From positions 186,001 through 250,000 of the forward strand of contig NZ_ASWD01000007.1 of NCBI RefSeq assembly GCF_000407485.1: a DNA stretch of 64,000 nucleotides, read 5' to 3'. Under the pieces are notes generated by a model. The model was not told the origin of the DNA, did no database searches, and was given only the letters and a program-made list of their open reading frames with translations. A program made the position numbers and the translations under genes. The stretch comes from Enterococcus pallens ATCC BAA-351 (GTDB taxonomy: Bacteria > Bacillota > Bacilli > Lactobacillales > Enterococcaceae). Below, piece after piece: positions 25,835 to 35,173 of the stretch; position 1 is the first letter of the stretch, and each line of letters opens with the position of its first letter.

Positions 25835-27175
25835 TTAATATAACTCTAGATACTGCTCACGTTCCCACTCAGACACCGTTTGACGGAACGCTGCCCATTC
25901 AATCTTCTTCGCTTCCGAGAAGTTATTGTAAATGTGTGAACCTAAAGCATCGATCATTTCTTGATCCTCACGCAACGCTTTAATTGCATTGTGGATAGTT
26001 GAAGGTAAATCAAGGATTTGTGCTTCTTTGCGTTCTTCTTCAGTCATTACATAAATGTTGCGGTCAACAGCTGCTGGCGGTGTTAATTTGTTGCGGATAC
26101 CATCTAAGCCCGCTTCCAATAATACAGCCATTGTTAAATATGGGTTTGCTGCTGGGTCAACTGAACGTAATTCTAAACGAGTAGAAAGTCCGCGAGACTC
26201 AGGTACACGGATTAGTGGTGAACGGTTGCGTCCGCTCCACGCTACGTATACAGGTGCTTCAAATCCTGGTACTAAACGTTTGTAAGAGTTAACAATTGGG
26301 TTACATACTGCTGTATATGCACGAGCGTGTTTCAACAAGCCAGCCAAGAACTGGTAAGCTGTTTCGCTTAGTTGCATTGGACCATCTTCATCATAGAAAA
26401 CATTGCCTTCATCGTTAAACAATGACATGTTGCAGTGCATACCTGAACCATTGATTCCGTATAAAGGTTTCGGCATGAAGGTTGCATGTAAACCATGTTT
26501 GCGAGCGATTGTTTTAACCACTAGCTTGAAGGTTTGGATGTTGTCACAAGCTTCAATTGCATCAGCATATTTAAAGTCGATTTCGTGTTGTCCAGGAGCT
26601 ACCTCATGGTGAGATGCTTCTACTTCAAAGCCTAAGCTTTCTAATTCCAACACGATGTCGCGACGGCAGTTTTCACCAAGGTCAGTCGGTGCAAAATCGA
26701 AGTATCCGCCTTTATCGTTCAAGTCTAATGTAGGATCGCCACATTCATCTAGTTTAAATAAGAAGAATTCAGGCTCTGGTCCTAAGTTGAAAGAGGTAAA
26801 ACCAAATTCTTTCATGCCAGCTAGTACACGTTTTAAGTTTCCACGAGGGTCCCCTGCAAATGGTGAACCATCTGGATTGTAGATATCACAGATCAAACGT
26901 CCAACCTTGCCATGTTCGCTTTCCCATGGGAAGATCATCCAAGTAGTCAAATCAGGATATAGGTACATATCACTTTCTTCGATTCGAACAAATCCTTCAA
27001 TAGAAGATCCGTCAAACATCATTTTGTTGCTTAATACTTTGTCTAACTGGCTGACTGGTACTTCAACGTTCTTAATTGTTCCTAAAATATCGGTGAACAT
27101 TAAACGTAAAAAGCGGACGTTCTCTTCCTCAACGATTCTTTTAATGTCTTCAACTGTTAAATCTCTCTTTGGCAT
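25835..27175 (-). CDS. glnA: Glutamine synthetase, type I-alpha
   Basis: A 446-residue enzyme joining glutamate and ammonia with ATP. Motifs: [10 protein letters not shown] (near residue 52), catalytic GSGMHCNMS, and the ATP region [13 protein letters not shown]...[11 protein letters not shown]. The length and the lack of an adenylylated-Tyr segment mark the feedback-regulated GSI-alpha form of Firmicutes, controlled with GlnR. Ribosome site AAGGAAGGG. Downstream of glnR, same operon. Confidence 0.98.
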   Translation of the reverse strand: MPKRDLTVEDIKRIVEEENVRFLRLMFTDILGTIKNVEVPVSQLDKVLSNKMMFDGSSIEGFVRIEESDMYLYPDLTTWMIFPWESEHGKVGRLICDIYNPDGSPFAGDPRGNLKRVLAGMKEFGFTSFNLGPEPEFFLFKLDECGDPTLDLNDKGGYFDFAPTDLGENCRRDIVLELESLGFEVEASHHEVAPGQHEIDFKYADAIEACDNIQTFKLVVKTIARKHGLHATFMPKPLYGINGSGMHCNMSLFNDEGNVFYDEDGPMQLSETAYQFLAGLLKHARAYTAVCNPIVNSYKRLVPGFEAPVYVAWSGRNRSPLIRVPESRGLSTRLELRSVDPAANPYLTMAVLLEAGLDGIRNKLTPPAAVDRNIYVMTEEERKEAQILDLPSTIHNAIKALREDQEMIDALGSHIYNNFSEAKKIEWAAFRQTVSEWEREQYLELY

Positions 27176-27219
27176 AGTATCCCTTCCTTACGCTTCATTT
27201 TTTTATTATTCCACAACCA

Positions 27220-27600
27220 CTAAAGCTTTGGCCCTTGCGATTGATATGGATGTTGTTGACTTAACCCGCTTTGGGTCAGCATTTCGTCATAGAAGATTCG
27301 ACGGACATCTTTGTCGGTCAATGGCGGCTTTTCTCTGGCCGCTTTTTCTTCGTCCTGACGCATTTGATACACTCGTTTGATTCCTGCCATGTTCAAACCG
27401 TCTGATAGATAATCCTTGATCTCCAGAAGCACATCAATGTCATTCAGAGAATACATTCTACGGTTGCCTTCGCTCCGCTCTGGATGGATTAATTCTTGTT
27501 CTTCATAGTAACGAATCTGTCTGGCAGTTAAATCTGTTAGTTTCATGACTGTACCAATTGGAAAAACAGCTAATGAACGACGCAATTCTTTTTCCCGCAT
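27220..27600 (-). CDS. glnR: GlnR, MerR-family nitrogen regulator
   Basis: A 126-residue regulator with MerR winged helix (VMKLTDLTARQIRYYEEQEL) and the GlnR C-terminal tail that senses feedback-inhibited glutamine synthetase. It represses glnRA under nitrogen excess. ATG at 27598-27600, with GGAGG 7 nt upstream. Confidence 0.96.
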   Translation of the reverse strand: MREKELRRSLAVFPIGTVMKLTDLTARQIRYYEEQELIHPERSEGNRRMYSLNDIDVLLEIKDYLSDGLNMAGIKRVYQMRQDEEKAAREKPPLTDKDVRRIFYDEMLTQSGLSQQHPYQSQGPKL

Positions 27601-27633
27601 CAAATATCCTCCCTGTTTCTTAATGTTGAAAAT

Positions 27634-27662
27634 AGGATACCAAGCATTAGACCACTTGTCAA
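27634..27662 (-). promoter_or_regulatory. glnRA promoter
   Basis: Minus strand TTGACA (27662-27657), 17-nt spacer, TATCCT (27639-27634). Confidence 0.75.
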
Positions 27663-27669
27663 CAGCAAA

Positions 27670-27686
27670 TGTGAGATTTTCTTACA
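27670..27686 (-). promoter_or_regulatory. GlnR box
   Basis: The minus strand TGTAAGAAAATCTCACA fits the TnrA/GlnR consensus TGTNA-N7-TNACA exactly, 7 bp upstream of the -35 box. A further TGTTA half-site with a poor partner lies at 27691-27708. Confidence 0.85.
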
Positions 27687-27800
27687 TAGGAGTAAAAAAT
27701 TTCTAACATGACTTTTTCGCTTTTGCTTAAAAGAGGCTGCAAATACTTATGCATCAAGGAAAACCATTGCATAAAGCTGATCCATTCAGCTACAAAAAAA

Positions 27801-27958
27801 AGGCTGTGACATTAGTAAAAACAGACCTGAATTTCACGAACGATATCTAGTAAGAAACACTAAATATTGTGGATTTGCGACGAGGACCTACTGGATCGTA
27901 GTCGCAAATACAATATAGTTCGGAATTCCATCTGTTAAAAAGACTAATGTCACAGCCT
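27801..27958. repeat. Long imperfect intergenic palindrome (about 158 bp)
   Basis: Perfect 16-bp ends (AGGCTGTGACATTAGT at 27801-27816 and its complement at 27943-27958) enclose further paired blocks: AACAGA/TCTGTT and ATTTGCGAC/GTCGCAAAT near the centre. The minus strand ends in a run of eight T, so it can also terminate the hflX-linked transcript. Similar long hairpins beginning GGCTGTGAC or GGCTGGGAC recur in enterococcal and lactobacillus intergenic DNA, so this is probably a dispersed repeat. Confidence 0.65.
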
Positions 27959-27978
27959 CGATGCTCAATTTATTTTCT

Positions 27979-29247
27979 TTATTCAGCTTTTGTTTGATGA
28001 TAAACATCATTCACTGCATTGGCAACTGCCACTTTTACGTGCTCAAAAGTTAATCCACCCTGCAAATATAACGAATAAGGTTCCCGTAATGGACCATCTG
28101 CACTTAATTCGATGCTGGCGCCTTGAACGAAGGTTCCTGCTGCCATAATGATATCATCTTCATAACCAGCCATATAAGAAGGCACTGGTGCTACATACGC
28201 ATCAATTGGCGAGAATTTTTGAATCGACTGACAGAAACGAATCATTGCATCACGATCCTTCAATTCCACAAGTTGAATCAAATCTGTACGAGGGTCATTC
28301 CATTTAGGGGTTGATTCAATTTGGTATTCCTCTAACAATGCTGATGAGAAAATGGCCCCTTGAATTGCTTGACCAACGACGTGAGGTGCTAAGAAGAAAC
28401 CCTGCAGCATATCGTAAACATTCCCCAGCATTGCCCCACCTTCCGCACCAACGCCAGGTGTAGTTAAGCGATAAGCGCAGCGTTCAACAAGCTCTTGCTT
28501 CCCAGCAAGATAACCACCTGTTTTCGCAATTCCGCCACCAGGATTCTTAATTAATGACCCCGCCATTAAATCCGCTCCAACTTGAGTCGGCTCTAAAAGC
28601 TCGGCAAACTCACCGTAGCAATTATCAACAAATATGACTGCTTCAGGAGCTACCGTTTTGACAAAGTCGCACATTTCCTTGATCTTTTCAATCGTAAAAG
28701 ACGGACGCGCAGCATAGCCGCGAGAACGTTGAATAGCTACAACCTTAGTCTTGTCGGTCAGCTTCTGCTTTACACCTTCAAAATCCACTGAGCCATCCTC
28801 TAAAAGGTCCACCTCGTCATAGCCGATTTGGTATTCCTTCATTGAGCCGATCCCGTTGCCTTGAATCCCAATAACCTCCAGCAACGTATCATAGGGTGTC
28901 CCGGTAATGTACAGCAAATCGTCTCCTGGACGCAAAATACCAAATAAAGCAGTCGAAATAGCATGAGTTCCAGAAACCAGCTGCGGACGTACCAAAGCTG
29001 CTTCAGCACCAAAGGTTTGGGCATACACTGCCTCTAAAGCATCACGACCCATGTCGTCGTTGCCATAGCCTGTAGAAGGCAAAAAATGACTTTCTGACAC
29101 GTGCTGTTCACGAAAAGCCGCTAAAACCTTCGCTTGATTAGAAAGAGCCGTTTCCCGGACTCTTTTTAAGGCGGGCTCAATTTTCTGATCAACTTTATCA
29201 ATTGTTTTTACTAACTCAGGGGCAAGACTAGCTGTCCAACTCATCAT
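27979..29247 (-). CDS. Methionine gamma-lyase-like PLP protein (aluminum resistance protein family)
   Basis: A 422-residue fold-type I PLP enzyme of the family named after the Arthrobacter aluminum-resistance protein. The PLP lysine is in GSLIKNPGGGIAKTGG; RPQLVSGTHAI and VFVDNCYGEF are also typical. Firmicutes carry it downstream of hflX, as here; the substrate is not established, though a C-S lyase role is often proposed. AAGGAG precedes a double ATG; the first (29247) overlaps the hflX stop. Confidence 0.9.
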   Translation of the reverse strand: MMSWTASLAPELVKTIDKVDQKIEPALKRVRETALSNQAKVLAAFREQHVSESHFLPSTGYGNDDMGRDALEAVYAQTFGAEAALVRPQLVSGTHAISTALFGILRPGDDLLYITGTPYDTLLEVIGIQGNGIGSMKEYQIGYDEVDLLEDGSVDFEGVKQKLTDKTKVVAIQRSRGYAARPSFTIEKIKEMCDFVKTVAPEAVIFVDNCYGEFAELLEPTQVGADLMAGSLIKNPGGGIAKTGGYLAGKQELVERCAYRLTTPGVGAEGGAMLGNVYDMLQGFFLAPHVVGQAIQGAIFSSALLEEYQIESTPKWNDPRTDLIQLVELKDRDAMIRFCQSIQKFSPIDAYVAPVPSYMAGYEDDIIMAAGTFVQGASIELSADGPLREPYSLYLQGGLTFEHVKVAVANAVNDVYHQTKAE

Positions 29248-30472
29248 CCATTCTCCTTATCCACACAGAACTTTTCTTCGCAAAACCGCGAATTTGATAG
29301 ACCTCTTTTTCTTCTTCAAATGTTTCACTCAATACTAAGCTTTCTCGACGGATTGCATGCAAGGATTGTCCATCTTCAGCCTTAATCGTTAACAAATACG
29401 GCTCCAACAGTTCCATGATTTCCTTTTTAATCGCCTCGGCCAAAATTTCTTTGCCTTTACTAGACTTGGCAGATATCAGGGTATTCGGGAACAACGTTGG
29501 AGTAAAGGCAAACGGATCAATCCGGTCCGCCTTGTTGTAAATCGTTAAAATGGGAATATCATCCATTTCCAATTCCTTCAGCAAATTCATGACTGTTTGC
29601 TCCTGCTGCAGACGATCCTCGGAGCTGGCATCCACTACATGCAGCAGCAGATCCATTCCTTTGCTTTCCTCCAAAGTTGAATGAAAAGCATCAATCAGCT
29701 GAGTTGGCAAATCTTGAATAAATCCAACCGTATCAGTAATAGTTGCCTGCATTCCTTGCGGCAGCTGCCATCTTTTAGTCAAGGGGTCTAACGTAGCAAA
29801 CAGCTGATCTTTAGAGTAGGTTTCCGCATTGGTCAACAAATTGAGGATTGTCGACTTACCGGCATTCGTATAGCCAATCAGACCCATTTGGAAAATATTG
29901 GATTGCTGGCGTTTTTGACGGCTGCGCTCACGATGGGCTTCCACGTTCTTCAACTCTTTTTTGATTGCAGAAATTCGGTTACGGATATGACGACGGTCCG
30001 TTTCCAGCTTGGTCTCCCCGGGCCCTCTTGTTCCGATTCCCCCACCAAGACGCGACAGGCTATGGCCTTGTCCCATCAAACGAGGCAATAAATAATTCAA
30101 CTGAGCCAACTCTACTTGAAGCTTGCCTTCCTTAGAACGTGCTCGCTGAGCAAAAATATCTAAAATCAATTGAATCCGGTCAATTACCGGCACCCCGATA
30201 ATCTCTTCCACTGTTTGGCTTTGTCTTGGCGTCATGGCATGATTAAAAATAACCAGCTCTGCTTCGTGGGCATCGACTAGCTGAGCCAGCTCTTCTACCT
30301 TACCTTTGCCAATAATCGTTTGACGATCTACTTTGGGGCGTTTTTGTGTCATCGAAAAAACAATCTCTCCATGAGCGGTCTTGGTCAACCCAGCTAATTC
30401 ATGCATAGATTCCAGATAGTTCTGTTTATTTTCTTCTGTTTCTACTCCGACAAGAATGACTTTTTCTGACAA
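29228..30472 (-). CDS. hflX: Ribosome-associated GTPase HflX
   Basis: A 414-residue GTPase that splits stalled or stress-inactivated 70S ribosomes. N-terminal HflX domain with GKGKVEEL; Gly-rich linker LGGGIGTRGPGETKLE; G1 GYTNAGKST, G3 DTVGFI, G4 NKAD, G5 ISAKS. It starts at TTG (30470-30472) with GGAGGG 7 nt upstream; no ATG fits. Follows miaA, as in many bacteria. Confidence 0.96.
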   Translation of the reverse strand: MSEKVILVGVETEENKQNYLESMHELAGLTKTAHGEIVFSMTQKRPKVDRQTIIGKGKVEELAQLVDAHEAELVIFNHAMTPRQSQTVEEIIGVPVIDRIQLILDIFAQRARSKEGKLQVELAQLNYLLPRLMGQGHSLSRLGGGIGTRGPGETKLETDRRHIRNRISAIKKELKNVEAHRERSRQKRQQSNIFQMGLIGYTNAGKSTILNLLTNAETYSKDQLFATLDPLTKRWQLPQGMQATITDTVGFIQDLPTQLIDAFHSTLEESKGMDLLLHVVDASSEDRLQQEQTVMNLLKELEMDDIPILTIYNKADRIDPFAFTPTLFPNTLISAKSSKGKEILAEAIKKEIMELLEPYLLTIKAEDGQSLHAIRRESLVLSETFEEEKEVYQIRGFAKKSSVWIRRMDDELDS

Positions 30473-30475
30473 AAC

Positions 30476-31396
30476 TTATCCCTCCTCAAGCCATTCTGTG
30501 ATGGCTGATTCTATTTTGGCGGTCTCTTCTGGATGTTGAACCAAATCAAACCAGTGAACCGGCATCCGGTTCCGGAACCAAGTCAGCTGGCGTTTGGCAT
30601 AGCGTCTAGATTGCTGCTTCACGTCCTCAATCGCTTGCTCTAACGAAAGATTTCCTTCAAAATAAGGGAAGAATTCCTTATACCCGATCCCTTGAGCAGC
30701 CTGTTGATCCTTAAACGCAAACAGCTTCTCGGCCTCTTCCAAGACACCCTGCTGCATCATCAAATCTACTCGTTGATTAATTCGCTGATACAAAAGTGCT
30801 CGATCCGTATCAAGACCAATCAAATAAGCGTCGTACAATAGTTCTGGTGTTTCTTTAGGCGTCAAAATTGAACGGCCGGTCAGCTGATACACCTCTATAG
30901 CCCGAATAATCTTTTTCACGTTGTTAAAGTGAATTTTTTCCGCTGCCAATGGGTCCATTGCTGCTAGCTTCTCCCACAGAGCTTGTTTGCCATGCTTTTC
31001 AGCAAAAGCCGCATACTTTTCCCGTAATGTAGGGTCTTCCTGCTGATTCTCATTCCCTAGCTTATAGTCCCAAAGTAAAGACTGAATATACAAGCCTGTG
31101 CCGCCTACTATAATCGGCAGCTTCCCTCGTTGGTAAATCTCAGTGATTTTCTGCCTCGCAGCAGCTTGAAAATCAGCTGCAGAATAGCCTTCGGTGATGT
31201 CCCGGACATCAATTAGATAATGCGGGACCCCTTCCATTTCTTCTGGCGTTACCTTAGCTGTACCTATATCCAAAGTACGATAAACCTGCATCGAATCACC
31301 GCTGATAACTTCTCCGTTGAAGCGCTTAGCAAGCTGAATACTTAGACTAGTCTTACCTACGGCTGTCGGTCCAACAATAGCAATTACTTTCTTCAT
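30476..31396 (-). CDS. miaA: tRNA dimethylallyltransferase
   Basis: A 306-residue enzyme that adds the dimethylallyl group to A37 of tRNAs reading UNN codons. P-loop GPTAVGKTSLS (residues 8-18), SGDSMQVYR, GGTGLY and the C-terminal QSRRYAKRQLTWFRN are diagnostic. Start overlaps the glpQ stop. Confidence 0.97.
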   Translation of the reverse strand: MKKVIAIVGPTAVGKTSLSIQLAKRFNGEVISGDSMQVYRTLDIGTAKVTPEEMEGVPHYLIDVRDITEGYSAADFQAAARQKITEIYQRGKLPIIVGGTGLYIQSLLWDYKLGNENQQEDPTLREKYAAFAEKHGKQALWEKLAAMDPLAAEKIHFNNVKKIIRAIEVYQLTGRSILTPKETPELLYDAYLIGLDTDRALLYQRINQRVDLMMQQGVLEEAEKLFAFKDQQAAQGIGYKEFFPYFEGNLSLEQAIEDVKQQSRRYAKRQLTWFRNRMPVHWFDLVQHPEETAKIESAITEWLEEG

Positions 31397-32127
31397 CGTT
31401 TGATCCTGCTTCTTACACGATGGGCCTTTTCAGGAAAGTCGGTAAACAATCCATCTACCTTTAATTCCATACATTCCATCATCGACTGATACAAATTGAC
31501 TGCCCAGGGGCGAATCGGCTTTGGATAGCTTCCGGCTATGGCCGTGTTCTCCTGCAGCCATGCATAGCTAGGATGAATGCCTTCAATAAAATCAAACTCC
31601 AAAGCAGCCTGAACCATTGCCCGAGATTTCTTAAGAATCAAATCCAGCTGCGCTTCCGGTTCAATTTCATGCATGATACGCAAAGATTCCAAATTGAAGC
31701 TGGAATACCAGTAAGTGAACGGCCAGTCACGACTCTGCATGACTTCCGACAGTGCCGCTTCAATACCAGGATAATGGTAGTTATCTGTCTTGATCTCAAC
31801 ATTCAAAATACCGCGATATTGCATTTGCAGGAGCAAATTCAAGACCTCCTGCAGAGTCGAAATTTTGGTAGCCTGAAATTCTTTAGCAAACCAGCTGCCC
31901 GCATCTAACTTTTTAATTTCCTCCAAAGTCAGTTCCCGAACCAGCCCTTTGCCATTGGTTGTTCGCTCCACACTTTCATCGTGGATCACAACTAAGTGCT
32001 TGTCTTTTGTCAAATGAACATCCAGTTCAATACAATCTGCCCCTGCCCGAACAGCTTCCGCAAATGCTGGCAAGGTATTTTCTGGATGAGTTCCGCTACT
32101 TCCGCGGTGGGCCATAATTAAGGTCAC
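31393..32127 (-). CDS. glpQ: Glycerophosphodiester phosphodiesterase
   Basis: A 244-residue cytosolic GDPD TIM barrel: MAHRGSSGTHPENTLPAF carries the catalytic His and Arg, ELDVHLTKD the metal-binding Glu/Asp, and VIHDE the second His. It releases glycerol 3-phosphate from deacylated phospholipids. No signal peptide. GTG start at 32125-32127 with AGAGGTG upstream. Coupled to miaA. Confidence 0.94.
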   Translation of the reverse strand: MTLIMAHRGSSGTHPENTLPAFAEAVRAGADCIELDVHLTKDKHLVVIHDESVERTTNGKGLVRELTLEEIKKLDAGSWFAKEFQATKISTLQEVLNLLLQMQYRGILNVEIKTDNYHYPGIEAALSEVMQSRDWPFTYWYSSFNLESLRIMHEIEPEAQLDLILKKSRAMVQAALEFDFIEGIHPSYAWLQENTAIAGSYPKPIRPWAVNLYQSMMECMELKVDGLFTDFPEKAHRVRSRIKR

Positions 32128-32140
32128 GTAGTCTCACCTC

Positions 32141-32656
32141 TTACTTTACATCAAAATAGTGGAGCGGTTTTTTTGTCAGCTTGCTTAGCTGATTTTTCTT
32201 CTCATTGATAATTTCTACCAGCTCGTCGGAAAAAGATTCCATTACCACACGACCACCCTTGTAAGTATAGCCGCCCATCTTTACCGTTTCTTCTGGGGAT
32301 AAAATAGACTTCCGCTGTGAAATATTCTTAAAGAATTCTTCGATTAAATAGTTCGGTAAATAAAAATTATTTTGCGCTGCAAAAGAATGCAAATAGATAT
32401 AATCATCGATAGTAATATAACAATCATCGAAAGCATTATAACGCGCATAGTCCTCCATCAGAACGTTCCGCTTCCCCAACACTTCATTCACTTTTTTATT
32501 TAGAAGGTTCAAGGTTTCAATTTCCTTCACCCGATGCTCCAAGTCACGCGTGCGGATTTCTTTTCTTTCCATATATTTGAAAAAAATAACGGCAGCAATT
32601 CCGACAATGGCTGCTCCCACCAATACGCCCAATAAGCCGATCAACGCTGTTTTCAT
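32141..32656 (-). CDS. Membrane-anchored protein of unknown function
   Basis: A 171-residue protein with one N-terminal membrane helix (LIGLLGVLVGAAIVGIAAVI, residues 5-24), a short coiled coil (RTRDLEHRVKEIETLNLLNKK) and a cytoplasmic-looking domain rich in Tyr/Phe (DDCYITIDDYIYLH). It precedes glpQ on the same strand and is divergent from clpP. ATG at 32654-32656 has GAGGA upstream. Family not recognised. Confidence 0.75.
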   Translation of the reverse strand: MKTALIGLLGVLVGAAIVGIAAVIFFKYMERKEIRTRDLEHRVKEIETLNLLNKKVNEVLGKRNVLMEDYARYNAFDDCYITIDDYIYLHSFAAQNNFYLPNYLIEEFFKNISQRKSILSPEETVKMGGYTYKGGRVVMESFSDELVEIINEKKNQLSKLTKKPLHYFDVK

Positions 32657-32749
32657 TTTGTTCCTCCTCATTGTTTATGCGTTATTAATAGTAACATATT
32701 TTCCACTATCTGGGATAGCATTCCAACGTCAAAAAACAAAACTAAAGTA

Positions 32750-32779
32750 TTTGACCAAAACTGACCTTTGGTGTATACT
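32750..32779 (+). promoter_or_regulatory. clpP promoter with CtsR box
   Basis: TTGACC (32751-32756)-N17-TATACT (32774-32779). The minus strand over 32750-32766 reads GGTCAGT-TTT-GGTCAAA, matching the CtsR heptad repeat (one heptad perfect, the other 5 of 7) with the standard 3-nt spacer. The repeat covers the -35 box, so CtsR should repress clpP until stress. Confidence 0.85.
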
Positions 32780-32848
32780 TTTTTTTAGGATTTAGCCTTT
32801 TAATGTGCTAAACTACTATATGACTACATTTTACAAGGAGGATTCACT

Positions 32849-33445
32849 ATGAATTTAGTCCCTACAGTTATCGAACAATCATCCCGTGGCGAACGGGCAT
32901 ATGACATTTACTCACGTCTATTAAAAGACCGCATTATCATGCTAAGCGGACAAGTAAACGACGATATGGCGAACTCAATTATCGCTCAGCTGCTTTTCTT
33001 GGATGCTCAAGACTCTGAAAAAGATATTTACCTTTACATCAACTCTCCAGGAGGAAGCGTATCTGCTGGTTTAGCGATCTTTGATACTATGAACTTCGTT
33101 AAAGCCGATGTTCAAACCATCGTATTAGGAATGGCTGCATCAATGGGAAGCTTCTTATTGACTGCTGGTACCAAGGGTAAACGCTTTGCCTTGCCAAACG
33201 CTGAGATTATGATTCACCAACCACTTGGCGGTGCTCAAGGACAAGCAACTGAAATCGAGATTGCGGCTCGTCACATCTTGAATACCCGTGAACGTTTAAA
33301 CAACATCCTGGCTGAACGTACTGGCCAACCGATCGAAGTCATCGAAAAAGACACCGATCGCGACAACTTCATGACAGCTGAAGAAGCGAAGGCTTACGGC
33401 TTGATTGACGAAGTTATGGAAAACAAAGGTTCTTTAAAGGGCTAA
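32849..33445 (+). CDS. clpP: ATP-dependent Clp protease proteolytic subunit
   Basis: A 198-residue serine protease subunit forming the tetradecameric chamber used with ClpC/ClpX/ClpE. Catalytic Ser in [11 protein letters not shown] (Ser98 region), His in MIHQPLGG, Asp in DRDNFM. Ribosome site AGGAGG 8 nt before the ATG. Monocistronic. Confidence 0.98.
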   Translation: MNLVPTVIEQSSRGERAYDIYSRLLKDRIIMLSGQVNDDMANSIIAQLLFLDAQDSEKDIYLYINSPGGSVSAGLAIFDTMNFVKADVQTIVLGMAASMGSFLLTAGTKGKRFALPNAEIMIHQPLGGAQGQATEIEIAARHILNTRERLNNILAERTGQPIEVIEKDTDRDNFMTAEEAKAYGLIDEVMENKGSLKG

Positions 33446-33453
33446 TGGAATGA

Positions 33454-33484
33454 AAGTCGGGACAACACGTCTCGGCTTTTTGTT
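33454..33484 (+). terminator. Terminator after clpP
   Basis: AAGTCGGGAC/GTCTCGGCTT stem (with G-U pairs) followed by TTTTTG. Confidence 0.8.
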
Positions 33485-33510
33485 TTGCACAAAAAAAGCA
33501 AGTAGTCAGT

Positions 33511-34215
33511 CTACTCGCTTTTCTGTGAGCGCCCCGTTTGATAATCAATCGTTACGCCTTCTTGAATATTATAGATGAAGACATTATAGGAAACACCATC
33601 ATCCTCAATGCTCTGTGCTTCCATTTGAACACCACGAGCCACAAGCTCATCTCCCTCGAAATAAGGCGTTACCCGATAGCGCACATGGTTTCCTGTCTCC
33701 TTCAGGTAATCAGCCACCTCATTCTCGTACACGGTCATTCCTGGCGAATTCAGGCTGCTAGTAGCAGTCATTAGATTTTTCAGGTTATTGTTCTCTCCAG
33801 TCAATCGAAAAGCAATCAAATGCGCACGATTGTACAAGGGCTTATCCTGATAAAACTTCTGCTGCCAGCCTGTTGGTTTCACATACAATCGTTCCCGCTC
33901 TTCTTTAGGAAACAGACTCTTATGCAGCATCCCATCAGCACGACCGACCCGGTTCAAGCTGTCCAGATCGGAAAAATGAGTGCCCAGCGGCATTTTCAGA
34001 TCATCGGCGGTAAAATTTGGTTGATTATGATTCAGCTGAATAATCTGATGCTCACCATCATAGGCAGGGATCTCAGTCAATTGTGTGACTTCAACATTTT
34101 TCACCGTAGTATCTTCGGTGTGTTCCTGTGTATATAAGCCATATAAAGCAGCTAGTAATAAGACAACACTAGTTAGAATCGTTACTGGGGTCTGCTTTTT
34201 ACGTTTTTTTGCGAT
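33511..34215 (-). CDS. EndA-like DNA/RNA non-specific endonuclease with irregular 5' end
   Basis: The catalytic part fits the DNA-entry nuclease (EndA) family: YNRAHLIAFRLTGEN carries the catalytic His in the N-R-A-H variant of DRGH, followed by NLKNLMTAT with the metal Asn. From the first normal start (GTG at 34104) the protein is 197 aa and has no signal. The same frame continues upstream to 34215 and encodes KKRKKQTPV then a membrane helix (TILTSVVLLLAALYGLY), as expected for a secreted nuclease, but with only ATC as a start. A TTG at 34225 would join that frame only after losing one base of an A7 run (34204-34210). Confidence 0.75.
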   Translation of the reverse strand: MAKKRKKQTPVTILTSVVLLLAALYGLYTQEHTEDTTVKNVEVTQLTEIPAYDGEHQIIQLNHNQPNFTADDLKMPLGTHFSDLDSLNRVGRADGMLHKSLFPKEERERLYVKPTGWQQKFYQDKPLYNRAHLIAFRLTGENNNLKNLMTATSSLNSPGMTVYENEVADYLKETGNHVRYRVTPYFEGDELVARGVQMEAQSIEDDGVSYNVFIYNIQEGVTIDYQTGRSQKSE

Positions 34216-34228
34216 GACGCTTCAACTC

Positions 34229-35173
34229 CTATTTGGTTTTTTGCCAAATTTCTTTGATCGCCGGCACATTTCCCAATTCAGTTAAGTTGCTAGGCATAAT
34301 TACAGTATTGCTATTGTTTTCAACAACATGCTTGAAGGCTTCAATTCCCAAATAGGCAATCATTTCTTCAGTTAAGCCACTCTCCGAAATCGCTTGGTTG
34401 ATTTCTCTGATCCGCATTTTTTCTGCTTCCGTGATCAGCTTAATCTTTTCAGCTTCGGCAATAGCATCCATTTTAGTCCGCTCTGCTCTAGCCTGAGCAT
34501 CAATTTTGGTTTGCTTCGCCCGTGCTTCAGCATCAATCTGCATTTCAGAGGCTTTCGCTTCAGATTCTAAAATTACCGACTGCTTTTTACCTTCTGAAAT
34601 CGTAATCAAGGATTCCTTGTCACGACTAGCAGTGATTAGTTTGTTCATGGAAGTGATAATTTCATTGGAAACCGAGATTTCACCGATGTTAATCCGGTCA
34701 ATCGATAAGCCATAGCCAGCAGTGATATCCTTCACGCTTTCGTACAAGCTCATATTGATTTCTTCTGTTCCATTCAGCACTTCGTTTAATTCCATTTTCC
34801 CAATGATCCCCCGCAGGTTAGACTGACAATCCTGGATCATAGAAGTAACTGCATCCTCATTATCATAAACAAATGCCCGTGCATCCGTTACATGATATTT
34901 TATCGCTTCGTCGATCTCAACGATTACATTATCTCTTGTAATCACACTTTGAGGTTCAATCTGGATCGGTGTCTGCTTCAAAGAAACACGGCGACGTACA
35001 TGATACAATATCGGGATTAAGAAATGCAAGCCCGGATCTAAAGAACGCACATACTTCCCGAAGCTCTCAACAACCTTTACTTCCCCCTGGTGCACAATAA
35101 CCACCATTCTGGAAATCACAAATAACACCACAACAACCAACAATAAGAACAGGATGATATTAAAAATTATCAA
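34229..35173 (-). CDS. SPFH-domain (stomatin-like) membrane protein
   Basis: A 314-residue band-7 protein: N-terminal membrane anchor (residues 2-22), SPFH domain (about 25-200), then a long Ala/Glu/Lys coiled coil (EAKASEMQIDAEARAKQTK) and a C-terminal segment, as in bacterial stomatins that organise membrane microdomains. It starts at TTG (35171-35173) and overlaps the NfeD-like gene by 14 bp, the classic NfeD-SPFH pairing. Confidence 0.93.
   Translation of the reverse strand: MIIFNIILFLLLVVVVLFVISRMVVIVHQGEVKVVESFGKYVRSLDPGLHFLIPILYHVRRRVSLKQTPIQIEPQSVITRDNVIVEIDEAIKYHVTDARAFVYDNEDAVTSMIQDCQSNLRGIIGKMELNEVLNGTEEINMSLYESVKDITAGYGLSIDRINIGEISVSNEIITSMNKLITASRDKESLITISEGKKQSVILESEAKASEMQIDAEARAKQTKIDAQARAERTKMDAIAEAEKIKLITEAEKMRIREINQAISESGLTEEMIAYLGIEAFKHVVENNSNTVIMPSNLTELGNVPAIKEIWQKTK

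Noticed and set aside
27691-27708. Second full GlnR box
   Set aside because: Only one half-site (TGTTA) fits; the partner is off by spacing and sequence.
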